DNA of 64,000 bases from Limnohabitans sp. Rim8. Its GTDB lineage: Bacteria; Pseudomonadota; Gammaproteobacteria; Burkholderiales; Burkholderiaceae_C. The stretch lies in NCBI GenBank assembly GCA_945897465.1, contig CAMDFK010000006.1:1-64000 (forward strand), written 5' to 3'. The position numbers were made by a program, and so were the translations under genes. Shown here in pieces: positions 18,790 to 27,696 of the stretch (positions are counted from its first letter, which is position 1; the number at the start of each line of letters is the position of its first letter). The notes under the pieces are model-generated. The model searched no databases, was not told the origin of the DNA, and saw only the letters and a program-made list of their open reading frames with translations.

Positions 18790-19260
18790 ATGGAACGCAT
18801 CACCATATCCATTGAACCTGAGTTGGCCACTATTTTGGATGAACTCACCCAGCGACACGGTTATGCATCCCGTTCTGAAGCGATGCGCGATTTGATCCGC
18901 GGTTGGCACTCACAAGACGCGGTGCAAAAAAACGAAACCGTCCATTGCGTCGCCTACATGGGCTATGTTTACAACCACCATGATCGCACCGTGGCCGAGC
19001 GCTTGGCTCACATTCAGCATGACCAGCACAACTTGACGATCTCCAGCATGCACATGCACCTTGACCATGACCATTGCTTGGAGGTTGCATTTTTAAAAGG
19101 GCGAACCAAAGAAGTGCGCCAATTTGCACACCGTGTGATCGCCCAAACGGGGGTGCGTCATGGTCAGGTTCAAATTTTGCCCATGCACCAAAGTCAAGCC
19201 GATGCAGGGCACGACCATGGCGACGGTGTTCACCACGTGCATTTGCAACCCACCAGTTGA
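18790..19260 (+). CDS. nikR: Nickel-responsive transcriptional regulator NikR
   Basis: A 156-residue ribbon-helix-helix repressor. The N-terminus ERITISIEPELATILDELTQ and YASRSEAMRDLIRGW form the DNA-binding domain; the ACT-like domain carries the high-affinity nickel ligands, including HMHLDHDHCLEVAFLKG with the HxH and cysteine. A His/Asp tail (HDHGDGVHHVHL) adds metal capacity. The ATG at 18790 is chosen over 18763 by homology. It is divergent from the COG0523 gene (67-base spacer), so it may control both and the NiCoT gene. Confidence 0.95.
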   Translation: MERITISIEPELATILDELTQRHGYASRSEAMRDLIRGWHSQDAVQKNETVHCVAYMGYVYNHHDRTVAERLAHIQHDQHNLTISSMHMHLDHDHCLEVAFLKGRTKEVRQFAHRVIAQTGVRHGQVQILPMHQSQADAGHDHGDGVHHVHLQPTS

Positions 19261-19297
19261 AGCGCCACAGGGCTGACACTCGCCCGTTGCGCTTCAA
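19257..19297. terminator. Bidirectional terminator-like hairpin between nikR and the nickel permease
   Basis: A nine-base perfect stem TTGAAGCGC/GCGCTTCAA spans the short gap between two convergent stop codons, with a further GGGC/GCCC stem inside the loop. No T-run follows, so it may be a weak terminator or an RNA-stabilising structure. Confidence 0.5.
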
Positions 19298-20101
19298 TCA
19301 AGTGGCTTTCATAGCAGATGATTTGCCTGGGGCGTGCCAACGACCAACGCTATAAACCAGCAGCAGGGTCAAAGTCAATCCTGCACCTATGTAACCGCCC
19401 CAGTGATCCCAAATGCCATCGAGTGTGGGCAGGTAATGGCTTGTATGGCTGACAAAAACCACCATCAAGGACATGAAACCCACAAGGCCGCTCATCCAAC
19501 GACCAGCCTGATTGGCCATTTGATCGCTTCGCTTGACCAACCAGTGCATGATCAGGCCATTGCCTGTATCGGCCAGCATCATGCCAAAACCAAAGCTCGC
19601 TGACAGCAACACAATCATCCAAATGCCACCCAACTCATGCCCTTTCGCGGCCATCAAACCGGCCTGTGCCAAGGAGTCAAATGAGATCGCAAAAGCGAAG
19701 CCAACCCCCATGGGGTGGGCAAATGGCCCCAGGGCTTTCAGGATGACGCGTTGCAACGGGCTGCTGATGTGCTCATGCTGATGCGGGGAAAAAAAGTTGC
19801 GCAGATTGACCAAGCCCAGCCATAGCAAAAATACCGTTGAGACCCAGAGACCCACTTGGTCTAACCACTGTGGCAACTGCAAACCCTGCCAGTAGAAAAT
19901 CAATGTAGCCAGCAAGATGGTCAAGCTGTGACCCAAAGCGAACTGGAATCCAGTCAAGCGAGCCGACCAATAAGCATTGGCTTTGTAACGCATGCGGGTC
20001 AGGCCATCCACGGTGGCGATGTGGTCTGGGTCCAAGCCATGCCGAAACCCCAGTGCCAGCAGCAACCCTAATGTCACCCAAAGAGAAGCGTTCGAGTCCA
20101 T
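19298..20101 (-). CDS. Nickel/cobalt permease (NiCoT, HoxN/NixA family)
   Basis: A 267-residue integral membrane protein with about seven to eight hydrophobic segments. The family signature is RHGLDPDHIATVDG, a variant of the HX4DH nickel motif of helix II, followed by FALGHSLTILL and later SFDSLAQAGLMA and ADTGNGLIMHWL. The ATG at 20101 avoids an implausible His/Met-rich extension in the longer frame, which is a shadow of the neighbouring His-rich gene. It imports Ni2+ (or Co2+) by proton motive force. It sits between nikR and the His-rich EutA-like gene, which is unusual. Confidence 0.9.
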   Translation of the reverse strand: MDSNASLWVTLGLLLALGFRHGLDPDHIATVDGLTRMRYKANAYWSARLTGFQFALGHSLTILLATLIFYWQGLQLPQWLDQVGLWVSTVFLLWLGLVNLRNFFSPHQHEHISSPLQRVILKALGPFAHPMGVGFAFAISFDSLAQAGLMAAKGHELGGIWMIVLLSASFGFGMMLADTGNGLIMHWLVKRSDQMANQAGRWMSGLVGFMSLMVVFVSHTSHYLPTLDGIWDHWGGYIGAGLTLTLLLVYSVGRWHAPGKSSAMKAT

Positions 20102-20102
20102 G

Positions 20103-20129
20103 ATATGAAGTTCCTTTAATTTGTCATAC
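20103..20129. promoter_or_regulatory. Possible NikR-type operator before the nickel permease gene
   Basis: ATATGA and TCATAC form an inverted pair with a 15-base spacer two bases upstream of the permease start. The classical NikR site is GTATGA-N16-TCATAC, so one arm base and the spacer differ by one. Location next to nikR supports it, the spacing speaks against it. Confidence 0.35.
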
Positions 20130-20136
20130 TTGAATA

Positions 20137-20166
20137 GAAAAAAACGCCCGGCAAGTCTGCCGGGCG
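20137..20166 (-). terminator. Rho-independent terminator of the His-rich eutA-like gene
   Basis: Reading the minus strand, an eight-base stem CGCCCGGC/GCCGGGCG with a six-base loop is followed by a run of T residues. It lies 12 bases after the EutA-like stop and 36 bases before the permease start, so it should separate the two genes transcriptionally. Confidence 0.9.
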
Positions 20167-20177
20167 ACACCGTTTGT

Positions 20178-22019
20178 TCAGGCCTTCGAGGAGTGAACAT
20201 GAGAAGGGGCATGACGGTGGTCATGGCCATGTTCATGGTCGTGGCCATGCTCATGCTCATGCGCGTGGTGGTGACCATGTTCGTGATCATGTTCATGACC
20301 GTGCGCATGAGGGTGGTGGTGTTCATATGGATGGTGGTGTTCATGCGAATGCGCCTTCGCATGTCGATGCATGTGTCCATCCTCATGTGCATGCCATTCC
20401 CCCGCGTCCGACTTGCCATGGGCCCTGGGGTCCTCATTAAAAACGAGTGATTTGACCGTCACGGGCACAGTCCAGGAGGGCATGCGAATGCGGCCAAGAT
20501 CCACAAAGTCAAAGCCCCACAAAGTGACGCCGTCGATGACCAAGACTTCGCTGTGCATGCGCTCGTCTTCTTTCAGCAAGTGCCCCAAATTGTGTGCAAT
20601 GTCACCATCTGCCACGACATAAATGGGCCGTTTTTGAGCCAGGGACTCCGGCAACGCATCCAGAAGGCCACGCGCCAATGCGGACAGCCGGTCGAATGAG
20701 GGGGCTCCGGCCCAGCGCAATGAAACCGCAACGTCCTGTGCGCCTTCTACCAAGTCGTGTCGACGGAAAGATTGACGCAAAGCATGGGCGATTTCTTCAC
20801 TTGAAATGACGGGTCCCAGCGCCAGATTGAGCGGAATCACCTGCAAATTTTTGCGGGGCAACAAAATGGCCGGCTCAGAAATGTAGGTCGTGTTGCCACT
20901 GAGCTGCACACTGTATTCCGATGCGCCCAATACCGTTGCACGAATGCATTCACCGGCGGGCAGCAAAGGCGCAGACAAAGCAGATTGGTCAATCCGGTTT
21001 CTCACCGACTCCCCAAACAATTTGCCCAGATCCCCAAAGTCACGCGTTTCGCGGTGGTATACATACTCACCCACACCGCCAGAAAACATGATGCCGTCCA
21101 GTTGGCCCCAGTCTTCAACCGGGTCTGTCAAGAACAGATGCTCTAAATCTTCGCGTGTAAAGCGTTGGGTCAATACACGCATCAAGGCGTCTGCCATCCA
21201 CGATGCCACCTGGGCCAGCTGATCACGGCCGACTTGTTGGCCGACCACCCAATCAAATCCCGCTTGTTGGGCCAAATATTGACCTGCCGGATCCAGTCGT
21301 GTGAGGACATTTTTCTCGTCCACCACCATCAGCCGGCCTCCCAAGTGAACCGCAGCGGTGGCCACCAACTCACCGTTTTGCACCAAGCCCAGCTTGGTGG
21401 TGCCACCGCCAATGTCGATGTTCAAGATGCGCTGCTTGTCGTCGTAACTTCGTTTGGCAGCGCCTGAGCCATACACCGCCAGCATGGACTCCATGTGGTG
21501 GCCTGCCGTGGCGCAGACAAACTCGCCGCCTTGCTCTGCCAGCACGGCGGCAATCGACTCGCTGTTTTCCCGGCGCAAGGCTTCACCGGTCAGGATCACC
21601 GCGCCCGCATCCACTTCGTCCGGGTGCAAACCGGATTCTTGGTACGCCTTGTCGATGATGGCGCCCAAAGCTTTGGCGTCCATCAGGGTGTCACTTTGGT
21701 AGGGCGTCAAAGAAATGGGTGACTGGTAAATGGAGGTGCGTTCGACCACCGTGTAACGGCTCGACAAATCTTCGGCAATACGGCGCAGGTGGATGCGCGA
21801 AAAGACCACTTGTGTGCCGGAAGAGCCCACGTCAATGCCGACGCTGTGCAAGATCACATTGTCTTGACGCCACAAGGACTCTTGAGAAGGGTCATCACCC
21901 GCGAAATCATGGTCATGGTCGTGGTCGGCTTCGCCATCGTGTGTATGGCTGTAGTCCTGCCCATATTGATGGTCCTGCACTGAATGGATGTTGGGCTTGG
22001 GGGTGTCTTGAGAACTCAT
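20178..22019 (-). CDS. EutA-like ASKHA ATPase with His-rich N- and C-terminal extensions
   Basis: A 613-residue protein homologous to EutA, the ATP-dependent reactivator of ethanolamine ammonia-lyase. It has HSVGIDVGSSGTQVVFSRI (phosphate 1), EVDAGAVILTGEALRREN, ILNIDIGGGTTKLGLVQNG (phosphate 2), DGIMFSGGVGEYVYHRET, CIRATVLGASEYSVQLSGNT and VPVTVKSLVF, in the same order as EutA. A His/Asp-rich segment precedes the ATPase (about residues 15-35). A tail of about 80 residues is dominated by His with Glu, Asp and Gly, resembling metal-storage tails of HypB or UreE. The start at 22019 follows the reductase stop by 38 bases. No EutBC is in the window, so the client is unknown; nickel handling is inferred from the tail and neighbours. 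Confidence 0.88.
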   Translation of the reverse strand: MSSQDTPKPNIHSVQDHQYGQDYSHTHDGEADHDHDHDFAGDDPSQESLWRQDNVILHSVGIDVGSSGTQVVFSRIHLRRIAEDLSSRYTVVERTSIYQSPISLTPYQSDTLMDAKALGAIIDKAYQESGLHPDEVDAGAVILTGEALRRENSESIAAVLAEQGGEFVCATAGHHMESMLAVYGSGAAKRSYDDKQRILNIDIGGGTTKLGLVQNGELVATAAVHLGGRLMVVDEKNVLTRLDPAGQYLAQQAGFDWVVGQQVGRDQLAQVASWMADALMRVLTQRFTREDLEHLFLTDPVEDWGQLDGIMFSGGVGEYVYHRETRDFGDLGKLFGESVRNRIDQSALSAPLLPAGECIRATVLGASEYSVQLSGNTTYISEPAILLPRKNLQVIPLNLALGPVISSEEIAHALRQSFRRHDLVEGAQDVAVSLRWAGAPSFDRLSALARGLLDALPESLAQKRPIYVVADGDIAHNLGHLLKEDERMHSEVLVIDGVTLWGFDFVDLGRIRMPSWTVPVTVKSLVFNEDPRAHGKSDAGEWHAHEDGHMHRHAKAHSHEHHHPYEHHHPHAHGHEHDHEHGHHHAHEHEHGHDHEHGHDHRHAPSHVHSSKA

Positions 22020-22057
22020 GGAAAAACGTGTCTGACAATAAAAAGTGGATTCAATAA

Positions 22058-23080
22058 TCAATAAAACTGGTCAAAGTGCACTTGGTCCATGGGCACCTTG
22101 CGCTCCACCAACACCTTGATCAAGGATTGCGCCATGAGTGGCGGGCCAGCAAAATAAATTTCCATTTCAGTCAGCCGTTCCCCCCAAATGTCATTGACGG
22201 CATCGTGCACAAACCCTTGCAATTGACCTTCTTGCAGGGGTGCATCCGCAGTTGCGCCAGAAATGACGGCTTGGTAGTGGCCTCGTGCAGACCAAGCGTC
22301 CAGTGCTTCCAGCATGTCCAGCCCACAGACGTCCTGTGGGGTGCGCGCACCGTACACAAAATGCAGGCGTTGGTTGACCAATTTGGGGCTGTTCATCGCG
22401 CCGCGCGCCACAGACACCATGGGCGCCAAGCCCGAGCCACCGGCAATGCACAAAATATCTCGGGGTGCATCTTCTCTGACGTAGGCCATGCCATAAGGAC
22501 CATCGATCTCTACACGCTCACCCAAAGGCAAGTTAAAAAGCGCTGAAGAGCCCACACCATCGGGCGTGCGGCGCACCTGGAAGTCGATGAAAGTCGCGTC
22601 GCCGCCTTGCGTGCTCATGGAGTAGGCGCGCGGCCCCTGAATGCCGGACATCTGAAGCAGCGCATATTGACCAGACGAAAAAGCCATCGGTTGGGCCAGC
22701 TCAAAACGAAACTCGGACAGATCGTGCGTGATGGTGCGTGAGCCTCTGAGCCAAGCCTCGGTTTTCAGGGGCGTGTGCACAGGCTTGTATTTGTCAGAAG
22801 TGCGCAGCTTGATGTGCAAATCGCCCAGGGCATGCGTCTGGCAGCCCAGCCATTTGTTTTTGAGTTTGTCCTTTTGGCTCAGGCCCGGTGCTTCCACCCA
22901 GGAAGACTTGACCTCGCCTTCCAGCAACTCAAATTTGCAATTGCCACACGAGCCCACATTGCACTCATAGGGAAACGCCAAGCCTTCACGCAAAGCTGCA
23001 CGCAAAAGGGTGTCGCCGGGTTGGCAAGAGAAAGACAGGTCGCTGCCGGAAATTTGGACACGGTGAGAAGAATTGGACAT
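22058..23080 (-). CDS. NAD(P)H:ferredoxin-type reductase with plant-type 2Fe-2S domain
   Basis: A 340-residue class I oxygenase reductase. The N-terminal ferredoxin domain has YECNVGSCGNCKFELLEG with three cluster cysteines and the fourth in WLGCQTHA. The FAD domain has GPRAYSMST and the NAD domain IAGGSGLAPMVSVARG and YFAGPPLMAQ. It lies between iclR and the EutA-like gene, all on the minus strand with gaps of about 35 bases, so they form one unit. It is the likely electron donor for the Rieske ferredoxin and oxygenase at 14.7-16.5 kb. Confidence 0.92.
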   Translation of the reverse strand: MSNSSHRVQISGSDLSFSCQPGDTLLRAALREGLAFPYECNVGSCGNCKFELLEGEVKSSWVEAPGLSQKDKLKNKWLGCQTHALGDLHIKLRTSDKYKPVHTPLKTEAWLRGSRTITHDLSEFRFELAQPMAFSSGQYALLQMSGIQGPRAYSMSTQGGDATFIDFQVRRTPDGVGSSALFNLPLGERVEIDGPYGMAYVREDAPRDILCIAGGSGLAPMVSVARGAMNSPKLVNQRLHFVYGARTPQDVCGLDMLEALDAWSARGHYQAVISGATADAPLQEGQLQGFVHDAVNDIWGERLTEMEIYFAGPPLMAQSLIKVLVERKVPMDQVHFDQFY

Positions 23081-23113
23081 AAATTTGAGCGTTGGCCGAG
23101 GCGCAAAGGGCCC

Positions 23114-23890
23114 TCAAGGGCGATAACCCAATTGCGCCGAAATGGCGTTGGCAGTGTTGATCAGTTCGGCCGACAAGCCGCGCAATTTTTTGAGCGTCAG
23201 GCGCTGACTGGGACCACCAATGCCGATGGCCGCAACCACATTGCCTGCAATGTCACGGATTGGCGCGCCAATGCCCCGCATGCCTTGTTCAGATTCTTCA
23301 TCATCGATGGCAAAACCGTTGTGCCTGATGGCTTCGAGCATTTTTGAAAGTTTGACCGGATCTGTTTCTGTGGCGGACGTTCGCGGAACCAATGGGCCAG
23401 ACAAAATCTTGCCGATCATGGCCCCACCCGAAAATGCCACGATCGCCCGGCCTTCGCAGGTGAAGATTGCTGGCTTGATGGTGCCGATGTAACTTTTCAT
23501 GCGAATCGCTTGACGGCTTTCCAGGTTGTAGAGGTAGATGATGTTGGTGTCCGTCATGACCGCCAAGTGCACCGTCTCACCCGTGCGCTCTCGCAAAACA
23601 TTCAAAAACGGCTGCGCCATGTTCGACACTTCCAGTCGACGGCGCACCAAGGCACCCATCACGAACAAATTGATACCGAGCCGGTATTTGCCCGATTCAG
23701 GGCTTTGCTCCAGCAAGCCTTCGCTGGTCAACGTGACGGCCAAGCGGTGAACTGTACTTTTGGCCAAATCCAGGCGTTTGGCCAGGCTGCTGATGCCGAT
23801 CTCTGTCTCCACCTCTGAAAAGCACTTCAAAACACGCACAGCCGCTGTCACGGAAGACAGGCGGGGGCTTTGAGAAATTTTGGGTTCCAT
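23114..23890 (-). CDS. IclR-family transcriptional regulator
   Basis: A 258-residue regulator. The winged helix is in GISSLAKRLDLAKSTVHRLA with LTSEGLLEQ; the effector domain includes RTGETVHLAVMTDTNIIYL and the C-terminal GMRGIGAPIRDIAGNVVAAI. A perfect AAAGAAC-N3-GTTCTTT palindrome lies 48 bases upstream, so it probably regulates itself and the divergent ABC transporter genes. The same palindrome occurs in front of the Rieske genes, the porin and the 408-residue cupin, which makes it the likely master regulator of the block. Confidence 0.92.
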   Translation of the reverse strand: MEPKISQSPRLSSVTAAVRVLKCFSEVETEIGISSLAKRLDLAKSTVHRLAVTLTSEGLLEQSPESGKYRLGINLFVMGALVRRRLEVSNMAQPFLNVLRERTGETVHLAVMTDTNIIYLYNLESRQAIRMKSYIGTIKPAIFTCEGRAIVAFSGGAMIGKILSGPLVPRTSATETDPVKLSKMLEAIRHNGFAIDDEESEQGMRGIGAPIRDIAGNVVAAIGIGGPSQRLTLKKLRGLSAELINTANAISAQLGYRP

Positions 23891-23937
23891 AGGACAAGAA
23901 CAAAAGCTTTTCCAGCATCATACGCAGGTTCCACTTT

Positions 23938-23954
23938 AAAGAACATCGTTCTTT
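23938..23954. promoter_or_regulatory. Candidate IclR operator, site 2 (iclR promoter)
   Basis: AAAGAACATCGTTCTTT is a palindrome with seven-base perfect arms and a three-base centre, upstream of iclR in the 294-base divergent spacer before the ABC permease gene. A looser AAGAAC/GTTCTTT pair with an 11-base spacer lies at 24121-24143, close to the permease start. The rest of the spacer shows no gene. Confidence 0.7.
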
Positions 23955-24184
23955 ATGAAAGAATTTGATGAACTGTTATTTTTTTGCACATTCAGCCAAT
24001 GCGACCCTTAAAAACACAAATTCATACAAGGGAAAACCCGAAACCAAACGTGTTGACTTCATGAAGGAGATCAAGCTTAATTAAGAATGTCCCTGTATGC
24101 GGATCTTAGTTCCACATAGAAGAACGATCAATTCGGGTTCTTTGAGTCCAAAAATGCAGTCACTACTGCGAAGGAGATCAATTC

Positions 24185-25918
24185 GTGCAAAGCTTTGAAG
24201 CTGGAACTGCGCCACCACCTTGGTGGCAAAAGTTCGATGCCAAATGGTTGGTTATTGGTGGGTGCTTGGCCTTGGTGGCTGTCCTCGCTTTGGTTCCCTT
24301 GGGATTCATGATTTGGCAAAGCTTTCACACGCCAGAAACAAACGCCGCGCCGTCTGTCTTTACATTGGGGAACTATGAAAAGGCTTACACGAACCCAGAA
24401 ACGATCACGATCTTCTGGAATTCGGTGCAGTTTGCCTTGGGCACCTCTGCAGTAGCGTTCACTTTGGGCACGACCCTGGCATGGATCAACGAACGAACCA
24501 ACACGCCCATGCGTCGTTTGTTTTATACCTTGTCCATTGTGCCTTTGATCATTCCCGGCATCTTGTTCACGATTTCATGGATCATGCTGGCCAGTCCCAA
24601 AATCGGACTGATCAATCTGGTTATGCAGTCTTGGTTTGGTTTGGATTCACCGCCCTTCAACATCTACTCCATGGGGGGGATGATCTGGGTCGACGGTTTG
24701 CATTATTCGCCCTTGGCATTCTTGTTAATGTCAGCCGCCTTCAGGGCCATGGACCCCTCGCTCGAAGAGTCGGCGACCATGAGTGGTTCGGGGGTGTTGA
24801 ATACCTTGTACCGCATCACATTGAAATTGGCACTGCCCGCTATTTTGGCCACAGTGCTGACCCTGTTCATTGAGGCCATTGCTTCATTTGAAGTGCCTGC
24901 ATTGCTTGGTTTGCCAGCGGGGATACAGGTTTTCACTTCGGCGATTTATCAATCGATTCACCAATACCCAAGCCAAATCGGTTTGGCGGCGGCCTATTCG
25001 GTGATTTTGCTGATGCTCACCACGGGGGGTATTTACATTCAGTCCCGAATTTCATCGAGTGGCAGCAAATACTCAACCGTCACGGGCAAAGGCTTTCGGC
25101 CCCGCACCATCGACTTGGGCAAGTGGCGCTTTTTCACGTTGGGCATCTTCATTGTGTATTTCTTGCTCATCGTGGTGCTGCCTTTCTTTGTGCTGTTGTG
25201 GTCGTCGCTGCAAAAGTTTTATGCACCGCCTTCCATGGCGGCGCTGCAAAACATCACGCTGGACGGCTACCGTTATGTGTTTGCGTCCTCCAACATCCGA
25301 GACGCTGCGCTGAACAGCTTGTGGATGTCGGTCACCACAGCCACGGTGGTGATGCTGCTGGCTTCTGTGATCAGTTGGATTGTGGTGAAAACCAAAATCC
25401 CAGGGCGCTGGTTGCTGGACAACATGGCTTCATTGCCCATGGTGTTCCCAGGCCTGGTCTTGGGTGTCTCGATCATGATTTTCTATCTGACCTTTGACAT
25501 TGGCATTTACGGCACGTTCTGGATCATTTTGTTGGCCTACGTCACACGTTTTATGCCATACGGCTTGCGGTACAGCACCACGTCGATGATCCAAATCCAC
25601 AAAGACCTTGAAGAGTCCGCCGGCATGAGTGGTGCCAGTTGGTTCACCGTTTTCCGCCGCATCATTTTGCCGCTGCTCAAACCTGGCCTTATTGCCGGCT
25701 GGATCTACGTGATGATTGTGTCAATCCGTGAATTGTCAACCTCGATTCTTCTCTACAGCCCAGGCAACGAAGTGATCTCGGTCATGATTTGGGAACTTTG
25801 GGAGAACGGTCAGTACGTCGAGTTATCAGCACTGAGTGTGATGTTCATCTTGATGTTGTTGGTGTTGGTGGGCTTGGCTCAGGCCGCAGGCAAACGCTTT
25901 GGCGTCAAAGAGGGCTAA
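24185..25918 (+). CDS. ABC transporter permease, fused two-domain FbpB/AfuB type
   Basis: A 577-residue inner-membrane protein with about 12 hydrophobic helices in two BPD_transp_1 halves. Each half has the EAA loop that contacts the ATPase: SLEESATMSGSGVLNTLYRI in the first and DLEESAGMSGASWFTVFRRI in the second. This duplicated layout is typical of Fe(III)- and phosphonate-type importers. It begins with GTG at 24185, preceded by AAGGAG nine bases upstream. It is the first gene of a transport and cupin operon and would work with the ATPase and the solute-binding proteins nearby. Confidence 0.93.
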   Translation: MQSFEAGTAPPPWWQKFDAKWLVIGGCLALVAVLALVPLGFMIWQSFHTPETNAAPSVFTLGNYEKAYTNPETITIFWNSVQFALGTSAVAFTLGTTLAWINERTNTPMRRLFYTLSIVPLIIPGILFTISWIMLASPKIGLINLVMQSWFGLDSPPFNIYSMGGMIWVDGLHYSPLAFLLMSAAFRAMDPSLEESATMSGSGVLNTLYRITLKLALPAILATVLTLFIEAIASFEVPALLGLPAGIQVFTSAIYQSIHQYPSQIGLAAAYSVILLMLTTGGIYIQSRISSSGSKYSTVTGKGFRPRTIDLGKWRFFTLGIFIVYFLLIVVLPFFVLLWSSLQKFYAPPSMAALQNITLDGYRYVFASSNIRDAALNSLWMSVTTATVVMLLASVISWIVVKTKIPGRWLLDNMASLPMVFPGLVLGVSIMIFYLTFDIGIYGTFWIILLAYVTRFMPYGLRYSTTSMIQIHKDLEESAGMSGASWFTVFRRIILPLLKPGLIAGWIYVMIVSIRELSTSILLYSPGNEVISVMIWELWENGQYVELSALSVMFILMLLVLVGLAQAAGKRFGVKEG

Positions 25919-25953
25919 ACCCTTCTAGCGACAGACTTGAATAGGAAAAAAAC

Positions 25954-27063
25954 GTGTTATCAGTTAAAAATCTCTTTACAGAATATGTCAGCGACAAGGG
26001 TGCCATCGTCAAAGCCGCTCAAGATGTGAGCTTTGAAGTGCCTGAAGGCAAGCTGTTCACTTTGCTGGGCCCCAGTGGTTGCGGAAAGACCACCACCTTG
26101 CGCTCCATTGCCGGTTTGGAAAAACCCACATCCGGTCAGATTGAGGTGGCCGGGGTCGCGGTGTACAGTTCTGACAAAAAAGTGTTTGTCCAACCCAACA
26201 AGCGTGGGTTCGGCATGGTTTTTCAGTCATATGCCATCTGGCCACACATGACTGTTTTTCAAAATGCGAGCTTCCCTCTGGAGGTGGGCAACAAAAAGTA
26301 CACCGCGAAAGAAATTGAAACCAAAGTGATGTGCACCTTGGAGGCTGTAGAGCTGGCACAGTACCGTGACCGTGATGCCACCCGTTTATCAGGGGGTCAA
26401 CAGCAGCGATTGGCTTTGGCGCGTGCGTTGGTCATGGAGCCCAAACTCTTGTTGCTCGATGAGCCTTTGTCCAACCTGGATGCCAAACTGCGCGAAAAAA
26501 TGCGCTTTGAGCTGAAAAAAATCCAACGTGAGATGGGCATCACCACCATCTATGTGACGCACGATCAGTCGGAAGCCTTGGCACTCTCGCACGAAATCGC
26601 GGTCATGCGCGACGGCAGGATCGTCCAGCGTGGCACGCCGCGTGAAATTTACGAGACACCCAACAGCGAATTCGTGGCAGATTTTGTAGGCAGCATCAAC
26701 TTTGTCAAAGGCACCATCAAAGACCTGAACGCGCCAGGCAGCATGATGGTGATCGATACCGAAATTGGCGTCTTGCAAGCCCCCTTGCGCAGTGGTTTTG
26801 CGGTGGGTGAACAAGTCCAGGTTTGTGTCCGGCCTGAGGATGTCTTCCTGAGCGAAGAAGTGCCTCAACTGGATCACCATAACCATTGTCATGGCACCGT
26901 TTTTGCCAAGATTTTCTTGGGTGAAGTTTTGGATTTTCAGGTCAAGGTGGGCGAAAAAGTCATGTTGGCACGCGTCCACCCCAGCCAGAAGACGCCTGTC
27001 GATCACCCCATCCACATCGTCTTGGACCCCAAAGATTGCATCGTGATCAAGGGCCATGCTTAA
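25954..27063 (+). CDS. ABC transporter ATP-binding protein (FbpC/PotA type)
   Basis: A 369-residue ATPase starting at GTG 25954. Walker A is LLGPSGCGKTTTLRS, the Q-loop VFQSYAIWPHMTVFQN, the signature LSGGQQQRLALARAL, Walker B LLLLDEPLSNLD and the H-loop YVTHDQSEALALS. A C-terminal TOBE-like domain (from about residue 240) includes VCVRPEDVFLSEE and a His cluster. It follows the permease by 35 bases and energises it. Confidence 0.94.
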   Translation: MLSVKNLFTEYVSDKGAIVKAAQDVSFEVPEGKLFTLLGPSGCGKTTTLRSIAGLEKPTSGQIEVAGVAVYSSDKKVFVQPNKRGFGMVFQSYAIWPHMTVFQNASFPLEVGNKKYTAKEIETKVMCTLEAVELAQYRDRDATRLSGGQQQRLALARALVMEPKLLLLDEPLSNLDAKLREKMRFELKKIQREMGITTIYVTHDQSEALALSHEIAVMRDGRIVQRGTPREIYETPNSEFVADFVGSINFVKGTIKDLNAPGSMMVIDTEIGVLQAPLRSGFAVGEQVQVCVRPEDVFLSEEVPQLDHHNHCHGTVFAKIFLGEVLDFQVKVGEKVMLARVHPSQKTPVDHPIHIVLDPKDCIVIKGHA

Positions 27064-27092
27064 GGCATTATTTTTTGAAAAGGAAAATCACC

Positions 27093-27695
27093 ATGAGTGA
27101 TGACAAGCAACCCGCCGCTTCACCGGAATTCGTTCCCAATGAGTCGCATTACCACAGCAAAAAAGACCGCACGTTTGTACGAGCCATCGCTGGTCCGTAC
27201 AACCTGAACGATGAGCTCAAGCGCTTGCGCGCCATGCCACGGGTTCGCAAGGGTAAGGACATCAAATTCAACGATGGTCCCCAGGCATTCAGCCGCCACT
27301 ATGTGGAACCCAAGGATGGCATCACGCAGACATTCCACATGCACCTGGAAGAGTACGGCCCCGGTGGCAACTCGCAAAAGCACGGTCATGTGAACGAAGC
27401 CGCCTTTTACATTTTGGATGGCACGGGCTACGAAATTCACGACGGCATCCGTTACGACTGGAAGGCCGGCGACATTGCTGTGGTGCACAATAACTGCGTG
27501 CACCAACACTTCAATGCCAGCAGCGAGCGTCCTGCCCGGGCCTTGGTGATCAAAACAAAACCCATGTACATGTTCATGAACATGTTGTTCCAGCAACAAG
27601 TGGAGCCACGTCCTAGCGAACCTGCGCCAGGCGGTGAGGGCTTCAAAGCCCGCAATGAGGAAGAGGACTTCAACTACCCTAAGGGAGGTTACTGA
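27093..27695 (+). CDS. Cupin-domain protein (HQHFN cupin family), copy 1
   Basis: A 200-residue single-cupin protein. Motif 1 is GGNSQKHGHVNEAAFYILDG, with HxH and the glutamate as metal ligands. Motif 2 is WKAGDIAVVHNNCVHQHFNA, providing the fourth histidine in HQHFN. The metal site looks complete, consistent with an Fe, Mn or Ni dioxygenase, decarboxylase or isomerase. The ATG at 27093 follows AAGGAAA. It lies 29 bases after the ABC ATPase and one base before the next cupin gene, so all are co-transcribed. Substrate unknown. Confidence 0.88.
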   Translation: MSDDKQPAASPEFVPNESHYHSKKDRTFVRAIAGPYNLNDELKRLRAMPRVRKGKDIKFNDGPQAFSRHYVEPKDGITQTFHMHLEEYGPGGNSQKHGHVNEAAFYILDGTGYEIHDGIRYDWKAGDIAVVHNNCVHQHFNASSERPARALVIKTKPMYMFMNMLFQQQVEPRPSEPAPGGEGFKARNEEEDFNYPKGGY

Positions 27696-27696
27696 T

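Noticed and set aside
20121-20450. Plus-strand frames rich in His, Met or Val opposite the His-rich EutA tail
   Set aside because: They are reverse-strand shadows of the repetitive His codons and have no start context or family match.
24121-24143. AAGAAC and GTTCTTT half-sites before the ABC permease gene
   Set aside because: The spacer is 11 bases instead of three; listed only as a remark, not as an operator.
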